The notes under the pieces were generated by a model, which was not told where the DNA came from, did no database searches, and saw only the letters and a list, made by a program, of their open reading frames with translations. A stretch of 64,000 bases of DNA from Pisolithus tinctorius (lineage: Eukaryota > Basidiomycota > Agaricomycetes > Boletales > Pisolithaceae). The position numbers and the translations under genes are program-made. The stretch is from positions 434,001-498,000 of the forward strand of contig JANFAH010000001.1 in the NCBI GenBank assembly GCA_024663395.1, in the 5' to 3' direction. Positions 10,194 to 21,839 of the stretch are shown here, one piece after another (positions within the stretch are counted from its first letter, which is position 1; every line of letters begins with the position of its first letter).

Positions 10194-11161
10194 CTATTGT
10201 CACGCTGACCTGCTAGTTCTCCCGTCGAAGTCATATGCCTTTACTGCAAGGAAGAGTACAGTTGGAGGGCCATGCATGACGAGCAGTTCAGTGCTGCTGC
10301 GGTGTGTTCCCATTTTAGTTTCGAGCCCGTGGCGGTCACCCCTTCTCGTCCTTTGCATATTGGACGTAGCTCGTCCCAAGGCCAAAGAACTCTGCACAAA
10401 TCGTTGCTCGTGTGCGATCCCATCAAAAATTAAAGTGGTCAACTCGTTGATTAGGAAACGACTGCCACTGGTTGATCGCTCGCCCACTGAACTCTTGCTA
10501 TGTGTTAGGTACCCAAGCAGTGTCTCGTAAGGGGAAGCAAGATGTCGGTACAGCGCTGTGTGGCTGGAGGGATATCGAAGCTCCCAACCCCACGGAGCTA
10601 CACTGGGCGTGTGACGACAACAGCATAGCAGTCTAGAAGACCCATTTAAAGAGGAGCAGGTGTCACCTAATCAACGTGCTGGATTGGTTGATACTGCGGT
10701 TCACGACCCAAGCCAAGGTGGACTGCATCTTGGAACTTGGATATCGTACTGACCGCTCAGGATTTGCAAGTGGCAAATGGTGTTCACTAGAATGATGTTC
10801 CCGTCCTACCAGGCACTTCCCTTGCTTTTTTTCGTGAAAAGGTTTCCCTTGCATGGTGAGGGACATGAGATTTTTCGAAGTCGACAAGGTCGACCTCGAC
10901 AACCTGCCATGCGATGGTTATCAATCCACAGCAGTCACCTCTCTTCCCTAACTGTAGGGTTCTCCAATTTCAAAATGTGAATCGTTTGCCATGCGATAAG
11001 CTCCGATCCAGAATTTTACGCTGCGCAGTCGTCCATTGATGGCATGTCCATAGAGCTCTGGTTGCTGGAGCGTGTGGGGGAGCTTCAGGGGTTCCAGGGT
11101 CTGTTCATCAATGTGGCTTGTTTTGTATTCGACTAAGCGCTGAAGATCTATTAAGGCAAGT
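10194..11161. other. No gene seen between two tail-to-tail Gypsy elements
   Basis: About 970 bp between the 3' LTR of Gypsy-A1 and the 3' LTR of Gypsy-A2. Several frames of 60-126 codons are open on both strands, but none shows a recognisable motif or a convincing intron structure. The last five bases (11157-11161, CAAGT) are the probable target-site duplicate of Gypsy-A2. Confidence 0.5.
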
Positions 11162-12166
11162 TGTAATGCCGATAAGAAGTGTAGAACTTTTAACGGTGGC
11201 ACAACAAGAAGGATTCTTCATCTACTCTGGTTTCCAGACAATAGTGTTGTCATGACCGTGCGTTCGTCATAGGTCTTTACTCACTCTGCAACCTTTTCTG
11301 CTGGTCATTCGCTCACTCCGCACCAACTCCACCCACCTTCTATCGTCTACGAACCATCTCCGCTCTGACTGTTGTCGGACTTGTGTTTCTCTTCTACCGG
11401 ACCGAGCGGTCTGTTCTCTGAGGGGTCATGTGACTACCTGCGCAGTCAGGTACTCCGCAGCGCGCACACCGCATGGTCCAGCATCTGGACTGTTTCCTTT
11501 TCTGGGTGTTCTATGTTACCCACTCGTATGTCCTCCATCTACCCTTCATTTGTCGTCTAGGAAGTTTTTACTTGAAAATTTCTGGGTCTCCGTATGTCAG
11601 TTCCGATTCCGGTTACTGTACCTCTGTAACAGTATAAAAGCATGTATCGTACTCCGCCGTTCTTCAGTACGAATATCAACTTAGTTCCTACTCCCTCTGA
11701 TTCTGTCTTCTGTCTGTCGGAGTTATCTCCGACTCTCCGTCTGTACTCTCCCTCTGAAATACGAGGGCTGAGATCGTGCAAGGGGGTAGCGCACGAGCTA
11801 AACCCGATGCCCTCACTCTGCTCCGCCTCTGTCTTGGCAGACTTCGTTCCTGCCAACACTCCACTAGTCGGAGTTCTGTTCCTGTGTGTCGGACTTGCTT
11901 CTGGACCACTCTCTGGACCCTATATAGCGTTGGAGTTGGTCGGAGTAGGCCCGGACTTGACAAGTGTCTTATTTTGAGGTAGGAAAGAAGTCCCCGTACA
12001 GTACGCTACAAGGCCTATTTTATAGGGTAGAGGTTAGGCATGAAATATGTCAGAGTATCAGTACAGGTTAAGTAGGATCAAACAAATAAATGAGAAACCA
12101 ATAGATCTGTCATAAGGAAAACAACATCTAACCATACGGTCGACAGCATCAGACCGAATCCTTACA
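11162..12166 (-). repeat. 3' LTR of Gypsy-A2, interrupted
   Basis: 1005 bp, consisting of 285 bp of LTR plus a 715-bp solo LTR and its 5-bp target duplicate. The arithmetic matches the intact 5' LTR (285 bp) exactly. Confidence 0.92.
11248..11962 (+). mobile_element. Solo LTR, 715 bp, nested in the Gypsy-A2 3' LTR
   Basis: It begins TGTCATGACCG and ends CCCGGACTTGACA, so it has TG..CA ends within inverted TGTCA/TGACA. It is flanked by a perfect 5-bp duplication AGTGT (11243-11247 and 11963-11967). TATAAAA lies at 11633. Its ends resemble those of the Gypsy-B LTR (TGTCATAGTC..TACTTGACA), so it comes from a related chromoviral family, not from Gypsy-A. Orientation is inferred from the TATA box. 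It postdates Gypsy-A2. Confidence 0.88.
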
Positions 12167-12211
12167 TTCCCCCCTCCAGGGTACAAAGTACCCTTCCTTC
12201 ATGAAGTGGGC

Positions 12212-13426
12212 TTACTCAGCAACACCTCTGGCATTTTCTGCGTCTCCACCTTGTTCCATCATGTCATCCTCGCCTTCAGCGTCTGCTATGCCATCGTACT
12301 CTTCTCCATACTCCTCCTCAAGACCTTCGATGGAGACATCCATGCCTACCGAGCCGACAGCGACATTAGAGGGATCGTGATCAGGCATGCCAGTGTGGTC
12401 AGGGAAGACGCCGTAGGGGGACATCGCATCCAGGGTGATAGTAGAGGAGCTAGCAATGGGGGCAGGCGAGCGCGAACGGGTAGGTGTCTTATTATTCCTG
12501 TGGAAGCTACCCGCCCTAGTTGCCTCCCTGTGCTTACTCGAGTTTGACTTTCCAGTGCGATGAGCTTCCATGGGTGATGAACTGGGACGTCCACCCAGTG
12601 GGCCCTTGGCATGGCGATCATCCTCCCGATGGCCACAGCAATCCTGATAGCCTCGCTGGAAGCACTCGCGTTGGCGCTTGAGTCGTTCCGCTGCATCCCA
12701 GAGCATACTATTAAGTGTCTCTGTTTCTGCACCGTTGAGTATTTGTCCCCCCTCCCTCTCTTCCTTACTTCGCAGGTCTGCATCCGCTCCCAGGACCTCT
12801 TTCTTAGTAGGGGCCAGGCCTGTGATGACTGCATGAGTGTTGTCCCCCGGCTCGTAGTATGCAAACCATGACCTCGCAGTAGCATTGCTATTATAGGCGT
12901 CCCAGAACTGGAGGTATCCAGCAGGTACGTCAAGTGGATCTCCATCCTTCTGCTGCAGAGCTTTATCATATTGGAAGTAGGAACGGACTTGTTCGTGGTG
13001 GACGAGCACTCACCCTTCAGGGTTTCCCGAGCCTGTAGTATCCCAGATAGTGAAGAAATCCAGGTTAATCCTCTCAATTAGGTTATTCTCAGCAGCATCT
13101 GACATGCTGGCTGTATAGGGCAATTGTGCGTCAGGTAAGTGGTCGATAGTTAGACTCTGGAGTTCACTGACCACTGCAGATAGCGTGTGCTGCAGTGTAG
13201 CTATGGTGTCTGGGCTTAGGGTCTGCTGCCTAGAAGGTCGAATGATCAGGGGGGGAGTATGTGACAGATGTCGTCGACTATTCTGGCAATGGGCTGATTT
13301 ATGGTTGCCTCTGCGAGGGTGAGGGGTACACCTATCAGTGGTAGGTCTAGCTTGTCTGTGCCTGACCTTTCGACCATGACTGTCGTGCCTGTGGCTTTTA
13401 CGCCTAGGATTATAGAATGCACACAA
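12212..13426 (-). pseudogene. Extra 3' ORF of Gypsy-A2, broken by a stop
   Basis: Two adjacent frames in the same register (13426-13010 and 13009-12212) are separated by a TGA at 13010-13012. Gypsy-A1 has Arg at this point (DERVVIHREQ against EG-stop-VLVHHEQ). The protein has a basic N-terminal region, the conserved middle shared with A1 (HHEQVRSYFQYD, DVPAGYLQF, LRSKEE), a basic Ser/Pro-rich stretch (KTPTRSRSPAP) and an acidic tail. Function unknown. Its position after integrase and before the polypurine tract is the same in both elements, and the protein is conserved more than the intervening DNA. Confidence 0.6.
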
Positions 13427-16400
13427 GGGGGTACGATGGTTGGTGTGAGGGTAGGCCTGACGAGGGCAGTTCTGGTAGTGGCATGAGGTCTTGGGTAGAT
13501 GAGCAGGAGAACAATGACGACAAGTAGTGGGACGAGATGGATGGTTTGTGCGAGGACGGGCATTAGCTTGGTGGTTCCGAGGTCAAGATGGTTAGCCAAA
13601 GGGAAGCTCTGGTATGTGGGTCGAGTTTTACAGTTGGGACATGGGCGGCTTAAATGGGCCCTGCAGACCTGTGGTGCCAAGTGTCCCAAGAACACCTGGG
13701 GGTCATCATCCGATGAGCCCCCGTTGCCTGCGTCCCTCAATTTCTCAATCCCATCAACCCCAATGGCCTTGAAATAATCGGTAAGAGCCTTTAAGTGTGT
13801 GATCTCATCATATGGTAACCACATTTGGTCCCCAGCTGTCCACTGGACTTCAAACATTGCATCTGAAAAACTGCCACGGTGTCTAATTATCCGATCGACA
13901 GCCCATTTGTGGCTGGTTCCCCTGAACTCAGGAATTTGGTCGTCCATTCGGCTGGGGAACTTACAGTCATCGTTAGGTATGTGCACCCTTAGCAGCGATG
14001 AATGAAAGACATTGTGTATACCTCTCCGTTTCAGAGAATCTGGTAGCTCGACATGGAAGGAGTTATTCCCGAAGTCCTCCGAGATGCGGTAGGGACCAAT
14101 GAACTTTGGTACAAGCTTCCTTGACGTTCCCTTTGACAGGCTAATATTCTTTGTAGAGATGTACACGAGATCGCCTTTGATGAACGGACAAGCACAGTGT
14201 TTTTTATTAGCGCCTGTCGTTTGCTTAATGTGCACTTTCAGGATGGCATCATGAGCGTCCAATAAGGTAAGTTTCATTTTATTAGCAAATGCTCTTACAC
14301 TTGGGTACTCGTCCTTTGCAGGGGCATCCCATATCATTCATCGAGGCATCCTTCCAGTGTTCAGAAAGAAAGGTGCGTATCCTGTCGACTCCAATGTCGT
14401 GTTGTTTATAGCAAATTCGATGGCAGGTATTCGAGATACCCAGTCCTTCTGGTTTGGACCGATACAACATCTCAACATTTGAGCAATAGTTCGGTTGGCA
14501 CGTTCAGTGGCGCCATCTGTCTCCAGGTGGTATGCACTGGACATCTTTTGCCTTATCCCAATTAGGTCATTAAGATGCTTCCAGAAAATGCTCATGAATA
14601 GGACATCTCGGTCGCTAACTATCGCCCGAGGTAAACTGTGGTGCTTGTATATCTCGGCGAACATTAACTCCGCCACTTCGCGAGTGGTGTAGGTGGTTCT
14701 ACTCAGCACTATGTGTACCATGGACGTTAATAAGTCTATGATCACAGTTATGGAGTCATATTCTCCGTTACGGTCCTTGGATTCAGGAAGGGGTCCCACA
14801 AAATCAACCCCGATCGCTTCCCAAGGTCTCGAAGGTATGGGCAGTGGGTTCAGGAGTCCAAATGGTTTGTGAGTAGGGGGCTTGCTTCATTGGTGGGTTT
14901 GACAAGATGTACAAAATGCGGTGACATCTTTCACCATAGAATCCCACCACAGGAATTCATGTATGTACGATACTGTTTTCTTAGTACCTAGATGGGCTAG
15001 TAGCAAATGAGCATGGTCTATGACAGTCTCTCTAATTTGTCTGCCATCCACCTCTATGTCTGGGACACAGAGAACAGTACGATCTGTGAGTTTCAGGCAA
15101 ATATAGCCATCTGTCATGACTTCAAAATTCTTGAACACCTGTGGCTCATCCATGATTTGCTTAAAGAAAGGGTCTCTATTGTACTTATGCTGTGCCACTG
15201 TGAGCACACCTTCATTGCCCGGATATACGACCAATGGGGCCTTGATCCCTGTACTAGTCAAAGTGTCACTCGTGTGTGATGCGGGTTGTTCCATACTCAG
15301 CAGCGAGCACGTGTCCTGTAACATGTTTGCAATGTGTGCATCGTGTGTATCCATAATAGGGGGACGTTCTCTATCCTTTCCCCCCTTCATTCATTCGCCT
15401 GGTCCCAGAAGAATGAATCGATCCTTCATCCATCTAGCAAACTCCATGCCTGTCTCAGGATGGCCAGTTTCTGCTGGGGGTGTGGGAGATCATCGCCATC
15501 ATGCGGTTATCTTCGCTGCGATGGGTCGGGCAGGTGAGTCCTTAGAGGTTCCACTGTCCCTGTTCCCACTGTTCCCTTCGATGTGTAGGTCTGGGTCCCC
15601 TGTTAAGGTGGGGCCTTCCCTACCATCCTCTTGTGCCGGCAACGCCTTTGGCAGTTTTACAATCAATTTCACTCGACATACTGGTGGGTTGCATATACCT
15701 GACGCATTTGAAGGTGTGGGTCACAGGGTAGCGTCCGTTCATTCACCCATTCTCCGATCATGGGATCTGGTCGTCATCGCCAACGCCTCGATCCCTACAT
15801 ACACAGGTGCACTGATAATCTGCTGCTCTTTCCCCTGTTGTACTGACCCTCCAACGTCCAGGTCATGGTGTAAGTATTCACTCGGCGCTCTGATCGTGCC
15901 AGGCCCATTGAACTCATACATTCTAGATAGTGCGTCAGGAAGCACATTTTCAACCCCTGGTATGTATTTGATTTCGAAATCGAACTTGGCCAGCTTCTCT
16001 AACCAACGTGCCTGCCGTCCCGACAGATCCTTTTGGTCCAGTAGGTGTGTCAAGCTTTTGTGGTCAGTCACCCACATGAAGTGGGCGCCCTGTAGGATAT
16101 TGCGATGCCTTAGCATCGTTTCGACTCCCACGAGGAGCTCTTGTTCGTGCACAGGGTAGTTTCTCTGAGCTGATGACATCTTTGCAGAATAGAATGTGGC
16201 AACCTTCGCCATCTTCCAATCCTTCCCCTGCACAATCACGCCCCCAATACCACTGCCACAAGCGTCAGTCATCACCCAGATGGGTTCTCGATCCGGGCTG
16301 TAATTCAACAGCACGCGACAATGTTGTGCACACATGGCGATGTATTGCTTTACTGTCTCGAAGGTGCGCTGTTCCGTGTATGTCCATCGAAATGGACGGG

Positions 16401-18180
16401 TCTCAGCACTCGCTTCGGCGAGTACCCCCAAGGGTACATGTACTTTGTAGATATCATCAGCGAGGTATCCTACTGACCCTATGAATCCTTTGCACAGTGT
16501 GCAGTTTGTAGGGACTTTCCAGTTCAGTATTTGGTCCACCTTTTCCGGGTCCATCTTTATCCCATCGTTAGTGACAATGCGCCCAAGTATCTTCACCTCA
16601 TCACAGAGGAACTTTAATTTCTTTTCGCTAAGGTACAGTTTTTCTTGTGTGAGGGTTTCGAGGACAGTTTTGACATGGCATACATGCTCCTCTAGTGTGT
16701 TTGAGTAGATTATTATATCATCTAGATATATGTCCATGAAGGTACCAATGTGCTTGCCGAATATATGGTTCATCAAAGCTTGGTACGTAGCAGGTGCATT
16801 ACAGTCACCTTGTTGTACGACAAGGCTAACCATGTTTCCATCAGGGGTAGTCACTGCCATCTATTCAACATGCTCTGGGATGACCCGGATCTGTTCGTAT
16901 GCGTCTGTGCCATCGATAATCGAGCGATATGGTTTCTTGGCTATGCGTCGAAGGATCCCATCCATATCAGGCATCAGGGACAACAGCTTTCGAGTATTCT
17001 TATTTCGTTCCCACGGGTCAACTACCACTCGAAGACGAGGAGGAGTTCCTGCCTTTGGGATCAACAACATGGGGCACGTATTTTGCGCTGCTGTGAGTTC
17101 CCAACAGCCCGTTCTCAGGTATGCATTCTTCTTTTCAGACCACAAGGGTCTTAATGCTTCTGGGCACCTAGACGGCCGCCATGGGTAAATCTTCTTCTCA
17201 TCTAGGAGTGGGATCTCGTGGTTAATCGCTCTGAAGGGGGGCAAAGCTGTAGCACCAACTGGGGAGCATAGCGGCTTCGCCAGTCTCTGTAAGTATTTTC
17301 TCGCTTCTTCGATGCTCTCATGATATACTTCAGTAGTGTGCGACTCTAGGGTCAATACCTGCTCGCCCTTCATTTCTGTCAGAGTCGTACTACCGATCAC
17401 TACCCTCAGTGAATGTAGCCCTACCATTACCTTGTGCTGATATAGGAATGGGGTTCCAAGGATAAGGTCATAGTTTTGTAAGTTCATCACATCGAAATGT
17501 TGCTTGCAATCAATGCCTTGGTACTGTAGGCGTACTTTCATCCCGAAGTTTACCTTCGAACATGATCCTTGCACTGCCAGCTGTATGGTAAGTGGCTTTT
17601 CAAGTGGGATCCATTTCACTTTTAATTGCTCAGCTAGCATTACTGACATAAAGTCAGCCAGCGATCCAGTGTCGATCAAAGCTCGTGCTGGGTGGCCATT
17701 GATGTGCACCACCACCACTAAAGGCTTTGGTATCTTTTGTGTGAAATCCTTAGCTATTGAAGCGTTTCGTTGGAGGGTCGTCTGGTCGTCATTATGAATG
17801 GTAGTACCATTCAGGTGGATCGCACTACAAGGTACGTCCTCTCTGGGTTCATGGTGCTCATTATTCACCTCTTCATGGTCCTCATCTCTGGTCAGGGACC
17901 GGATCCCCATGTCGTCGTCGCCTTCGAAAGGGTCGCAGCTCGTCAACTCCATACACACATGGAAGAGCTTCTTAGCATGCCAACAGACGACATCAAAATA
18001 GGGTGTGGTCACCCTGTCGATTGGGAGTTTAAAGCACAGGGCCATGTGGTAATCGAGCACCTTGAACGTTGTATCGTCCTTCCTGACACACATGAATCGA
18101 TCTGCATTTCCACTTTCCAGGACCTGGAAACTATATTCTCCGAGTCTAGCCTCGATTCGATCTTCGAAGGGCTGGCCCAT
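13246..18180 (-). pseudogene. Pol of Gypsy-A2 (protease, RT, RNase H, integrase), with stops
   Basis: One reading frame runs from 18180 to 13246, interrupted by in-frame stops, including those at 16861, 15739, 15391, 14887 and 14338. In order: aspartic protease (ALIDTGSLADFMS), RT N-terminal part, RT core with FMDIYLDDIIIYS, RNase H (VMTDACGSGIGG; WVTDHKSLTHLL), integrase zinc region, catalytic core (FWKHLNDLIG..DGATERANRT), GPYRISE segment and chromo-like domain (WAVDRIIRH..FEVQWTAGDQMWL). The stop at 15391-15393 and that at 14887-14889 align with Arg codons (GERKKGG and CQRSKPP) of Gypsy-A1. The zinc motif has also lost a Cys (CQTH where A1 has CRTC). Not functional. Confidence 0.88.
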
Positions 18181-18446
18181 CGGATGGGATCTCCAGGTTC
18201 TGGACCTTTTGCGGTTCCGTAACTCAACCTTTGGGATGCCTGCGTGCTCCCCTTTCCTAAACCAGTACCAACTATCAAGTCGGAATGCAGGGTTGAGTAG
18301 GAGATCTCGTCTCCTGGTCCTAATATGTCTCTTTCGCTTTCCACAATCATATGTTGTCCGGTGCCCAAGTCATATACAAGGAATCAGGTGTCCATAAAGG
18401 TGCTCAGCAAGTCCAGGTCGTCGCCTGGGTAGCAAATCCTGGCCAA

Positions 18447-21223
18447 TCAGTCCATCACGTGTTCTTCCAAGGGATGTCCGAGCCAGGTTCCCAACAATTG
18501 GTATCCACAGAATGGTCTACAGTCATACACGTATATTTGCATCCCAGTGGGTAATCCATCTTCATCAGTAGTAACAATATCACTAAGTCTTTCTTCGTTG
18601 TCATCATCCGAGACACTCTCGAGATCGGGGAGGTCATCTTCAGGTAGGTCCTCTTTGTCTTGGACCCTAGGTCCTCGAGTTTGAATGAAATTTACAGAGA
18701 TCTCCAGGTCGCGATCAACTGATGCTGGCATTCAACGTCCCTGAAGTCAATATCCACTCCGAAGCTCGTAACGCCTGGGGGCTTGCTGGAAGTGGATATG
18801 GTATGGCGATCAGGGCAGTTCCTCGAGAAGTGTCCAGACTTGTGGCAGATAAAGCAGAGGCCTTCTGCTTTATGACGCTCTTGCTCCTCCTTACTTAGCT
18901 TCAGGCTATCGCGCTTACACCTATCTGGACATTTCGCACGTCGTCCTCCTGTCTTAGAGGAATCCATGGGTGTTGAGTCCTTAGTGTTCCCATCCCCTTT
19001 GTATCTCCCCTTACGGGTACGTGGTCGCCTTTGTCTTGGGGTTTCTGTTTCTCCAGTTGAAATGGCTGCACTTTCAATGGTGCGCTTTTTACTTCGCTGT
19101 CTCCACAACTTATGAACATAGTCCCCAGTGATTGATTGCGCGATCTCGAGTATCTCCGCCGAGGCTACAACCTTTTTTAGTGTTGAGATTTCTGGGTTCA
19201 GCTTTTCTTTCTATAGGTCGCGCTGTAGTTCTCGGCAGAGTCCCGACCAGAACTTATGTACTTTGGTACGTTCATTTGTCTCCCCAATCATATTCCAAAT
19301 CTCATTCAGCTCATAAAGGTAATTTTTAACAGTCTTGGAATTCTGATAACAGGACTGAAGTTTTTCTCGCTGGCACATTCGGAAATCGATGGGGAAGCAA
19401 TAGTTGAATAACTCGGTGAAGAAATCGGAAAGTCTCCACCTGTAAGGGTCCCCGGATACCTCTTGTACATAGAACTCATGTGCTTTCCCTGTCAGGTAAT
19501 GCGACAGTATGAATGCACGCTTCTTCATCTCAATGTGCCCATCCTCGATGTATGCTGTTCCTTCTGTGACAAAATGATGAAATGTGTGAGGGTTGTTGGA
19601 CCCGTCATACTTGTTAGGTGGGATGGGTTTCAAAGTGGTCCTACGGCCGGATCTAGATCTCCCTTTTGGCTTATGTGCTTGGCAACTATGGCTCTTCTGC
19701 CATTTGGATCTCCCCCATCGCCAGTGCCCTCGTGACCTGTTGGAGCTCGACGAGGATTTGTTGGAGCTCGATGAACTGTCAGAGGTGCTCGACATATCAT
19801 CCGATTCCGAAGCTGATCCGTCATCACTTGAGGTACTGCATTTCGAACTCGAAGAGGAGGATGGATCCGAACTCGAGTCGTCCTCCGAGGAGCTACTCTC
19901 GGAGCCATTGCTCGGGCTAGAGCTAGACTCGCTACTATCTGTTGATTCACGTCGACGCATTGATTTCCATTTCCTTTTGGTTTTACTAGTGTGTTTTTCA
20001 TCCTTTTCGAGACGTTTAAAGGCAAGCCCAATATAGCTCTTAGGGTTTATCTGTTTTACAGGTTCCATGGCCCTTGGCGTCTTTTGGCGTTCCCACCTCT
20101 TATGGTCCTGGTGGACAACTTTATCCACCATCTCCTTTACAGGATTGGGAGGAACCTTCGAAGGAGCGGGTTTCTTCGTGTTTTCCCTTCTCTTTGATTT
20201 CTCTTTCTTAGGGAGCCGTTCAGCACGATCGTCACCCCCACTGGTCTTCTTCTGGGGGACGTCTTCGTTGGCTGATGTGGCATCCTCCAGGTTACCCCTT
20301 TCTGCTGGTCCCATCAGGTTGGGGTCACTCTTATTTGCCAGTTTGTTCAAGGTGTTCCATGACATGAGGGCCACGCGTTGCGCATTTGTATCTATTTCAC
20401 CGTCGCTGAAATTTAAGTTTTCCCAATTTCTAGGGTCAGGTCCTTTCCCTTTGAGATCTCTCTGGGTAGTGGATGCTTCGCCTTCGGATGTAGTAGGATT
20501 GGGGTTATCCCTCGTTGTTGATAGTGACCTCCTTCGGATTCTCTCCCGCTCATCTGGGGTTAGTTGTCTTTCAGCTTTTCGGATTGCATCTCTTTGATCA
20601 GATCTCAGCATGCTATGAGCGTGTCACTCGTGCGACCTCTTGCGCTTCACTTCCGTCCAGTCACCATACTCAACATCTATTTCGCTCATAGGGAAGATGG
20701 AGTCACACTGGACCTTATTGGGTAGGTTCTCGTTTTCTTTGTGAGTCGGTACCAAGACTCTAACGGCACGAGCCTTTACAGCTTCCAGGACTTCAACGTC
20801 ACCGGGATTCATCGGTGAGGCTACCCTCGAGCCGGGATTCTCTGGTGAGGTAACTCTCAAGCCGAGGTAATTTGGCGAGCTTGCTCTCGAGCCAGGGTCT
20901 CTTGGCGAGCTTACTCTCGAGCCAGGGAGGGTAGCGGCAGCTCCTTTGGGTGCCGGGCTTGGGTCCCTCGAGCCAGTCCTTACCACATCACTATAACTCT
21001 GGATGTTATCAGTGATGGGCCTTTCAATTGGGGTGGAATATTGACTTCCTATTGGAGTCAGTTTTGGGAGCAAAGACTTATCAGTGATGTCAGCACCAGG
21101 CTGAGTCATCGACAGGCTAGGAGGTAATGATGATGCCTGAGCTTTTGTAGCTCGGCGGGCAGTTGCAAAGGTATTAACCATTTCTTTTTTTATCAAGTGT
21201 ATGATACTTACTCTTGTCTTCAC
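18447..21223 (-). pseudogene. Gag of Gypsy-A2, broken
   Basis: Segments 21223-20624 and 20611-19211 are in the same frame, separated by a TGA near 20621. A further TAG lies at 19211, then the nucleocapsid part at 19108-18692, and a frame change into 18731-18447. The middle has a long Ser/Asp-rich stretch and a capsid-like region (IPPNKYDGSNNPHTFHHF, AFILSHYLTGKAHEFY, FWSGLCRELQRDL). The nucleocapsid has a CX2CX4HX4C zinc knuckle (CFICHKSGHFSRNC). Acidic sequence follows (EDLPEDDLPDLESVSDDD). Gag identity rests on this order and the knuckle. Several lesions make it non-functional. Confidence 0.8.
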
Positions 21224-21312
21224 AGCAGATCAGTTCTGCGAATGGTCGAGAAGGTATCTGGTGTGTTCATTATTGGGTTTGAGGTAAGACCTTGTTTTGC
21301 AGGAAAAAAATA

Positions 21313-21597
21313 TGTAATGCTGATAAGAAGTGTAGAACTTTTAATGGCGGCACAACAAGAAGGATTCTTCGTCTACTCGGGTTTCCAGACAATAGTGTCT
21401 TATTTCGAGGTAGGAAAGAAGTCCCCGTACAGTACGCTACAAGGCCTATTTTATAGGGTAGAGGTTAGGCACAAAATATGTCAGAGTATCAGTACGGGTT
21501 AAGTAGGATCAAACAAATAAATGAGAAACCAATTGATCTGTCATAAGGAAAACAACATCTAACCATATGGTTGACAGCATCGGACTGAATCCTTACA
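21313..21597 (-). repeat. 5' LTR of Gypsy-A2, 285 bp
   Basis: Read on the minus strand it starts TGTAAGGATTCAG and ends CAGCATTACA. It is the uninterrupted partner of 11162-12166. Of the 14 differences between the two, 12 are CpG-to-TpG or CpA type and 2 are transversions. Confidence 0.92.
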
Positions 21598-21839
21598 CAA
21601 GCTTGTATCCACTATAATGTCCGAACACTCTCTTTGTGGCGCTCTTTGCAACGAATCGAATGAGAATTTGGGATAATACCTACTTGCGGACCGTGCATCA
21701 CATAATGTACCTACTTTGTACCGTATCATACGACGAAACGAGGTTGACAATCGGCTGTGTTGCACAGACCGGCTAAAGTTGAGCCCACCTCTGAGTTGTC
21801 ATCGTGTCACACAGCATAGCCATGATCATTGGATGTCAC

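Larger units (their letters stand above)
11162..21597 (-). mobile_element. Gypsy-A2: full-length, decayed Ty3/Gypsy element
   Basis: The element is bounded by two 285-bp LTRs (21313-21597 and 11162-12166; the latter is split by a 720-bp insertion) that start TGTAAGGA and end GCATTACA when read on the minus strand. Flanking bases CAAGT (11157-11161) and CAAGC (21598-21602) are a target duplication with one transition. Order on the minus strand is LTR, gag, protease-RT-RNase H-integrase, extra 3' ORF, polypurine tract, LTR. Gag, pol and the extra ORF all carry in-frame stops. The LTRs differ at 14 positions (about 5%), so the insertion is older than Gypsy-B. Confidence 0.9.

Noticed and set aside
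19593..20597. Long plus-strand frames (147 and 176 codons) opposite Gypsy-A2 gag
   Set aside because: Shadows of the Ser/Asp-rich gag; no motifs, and the opposite strand shows gag and the zinc knuckle.
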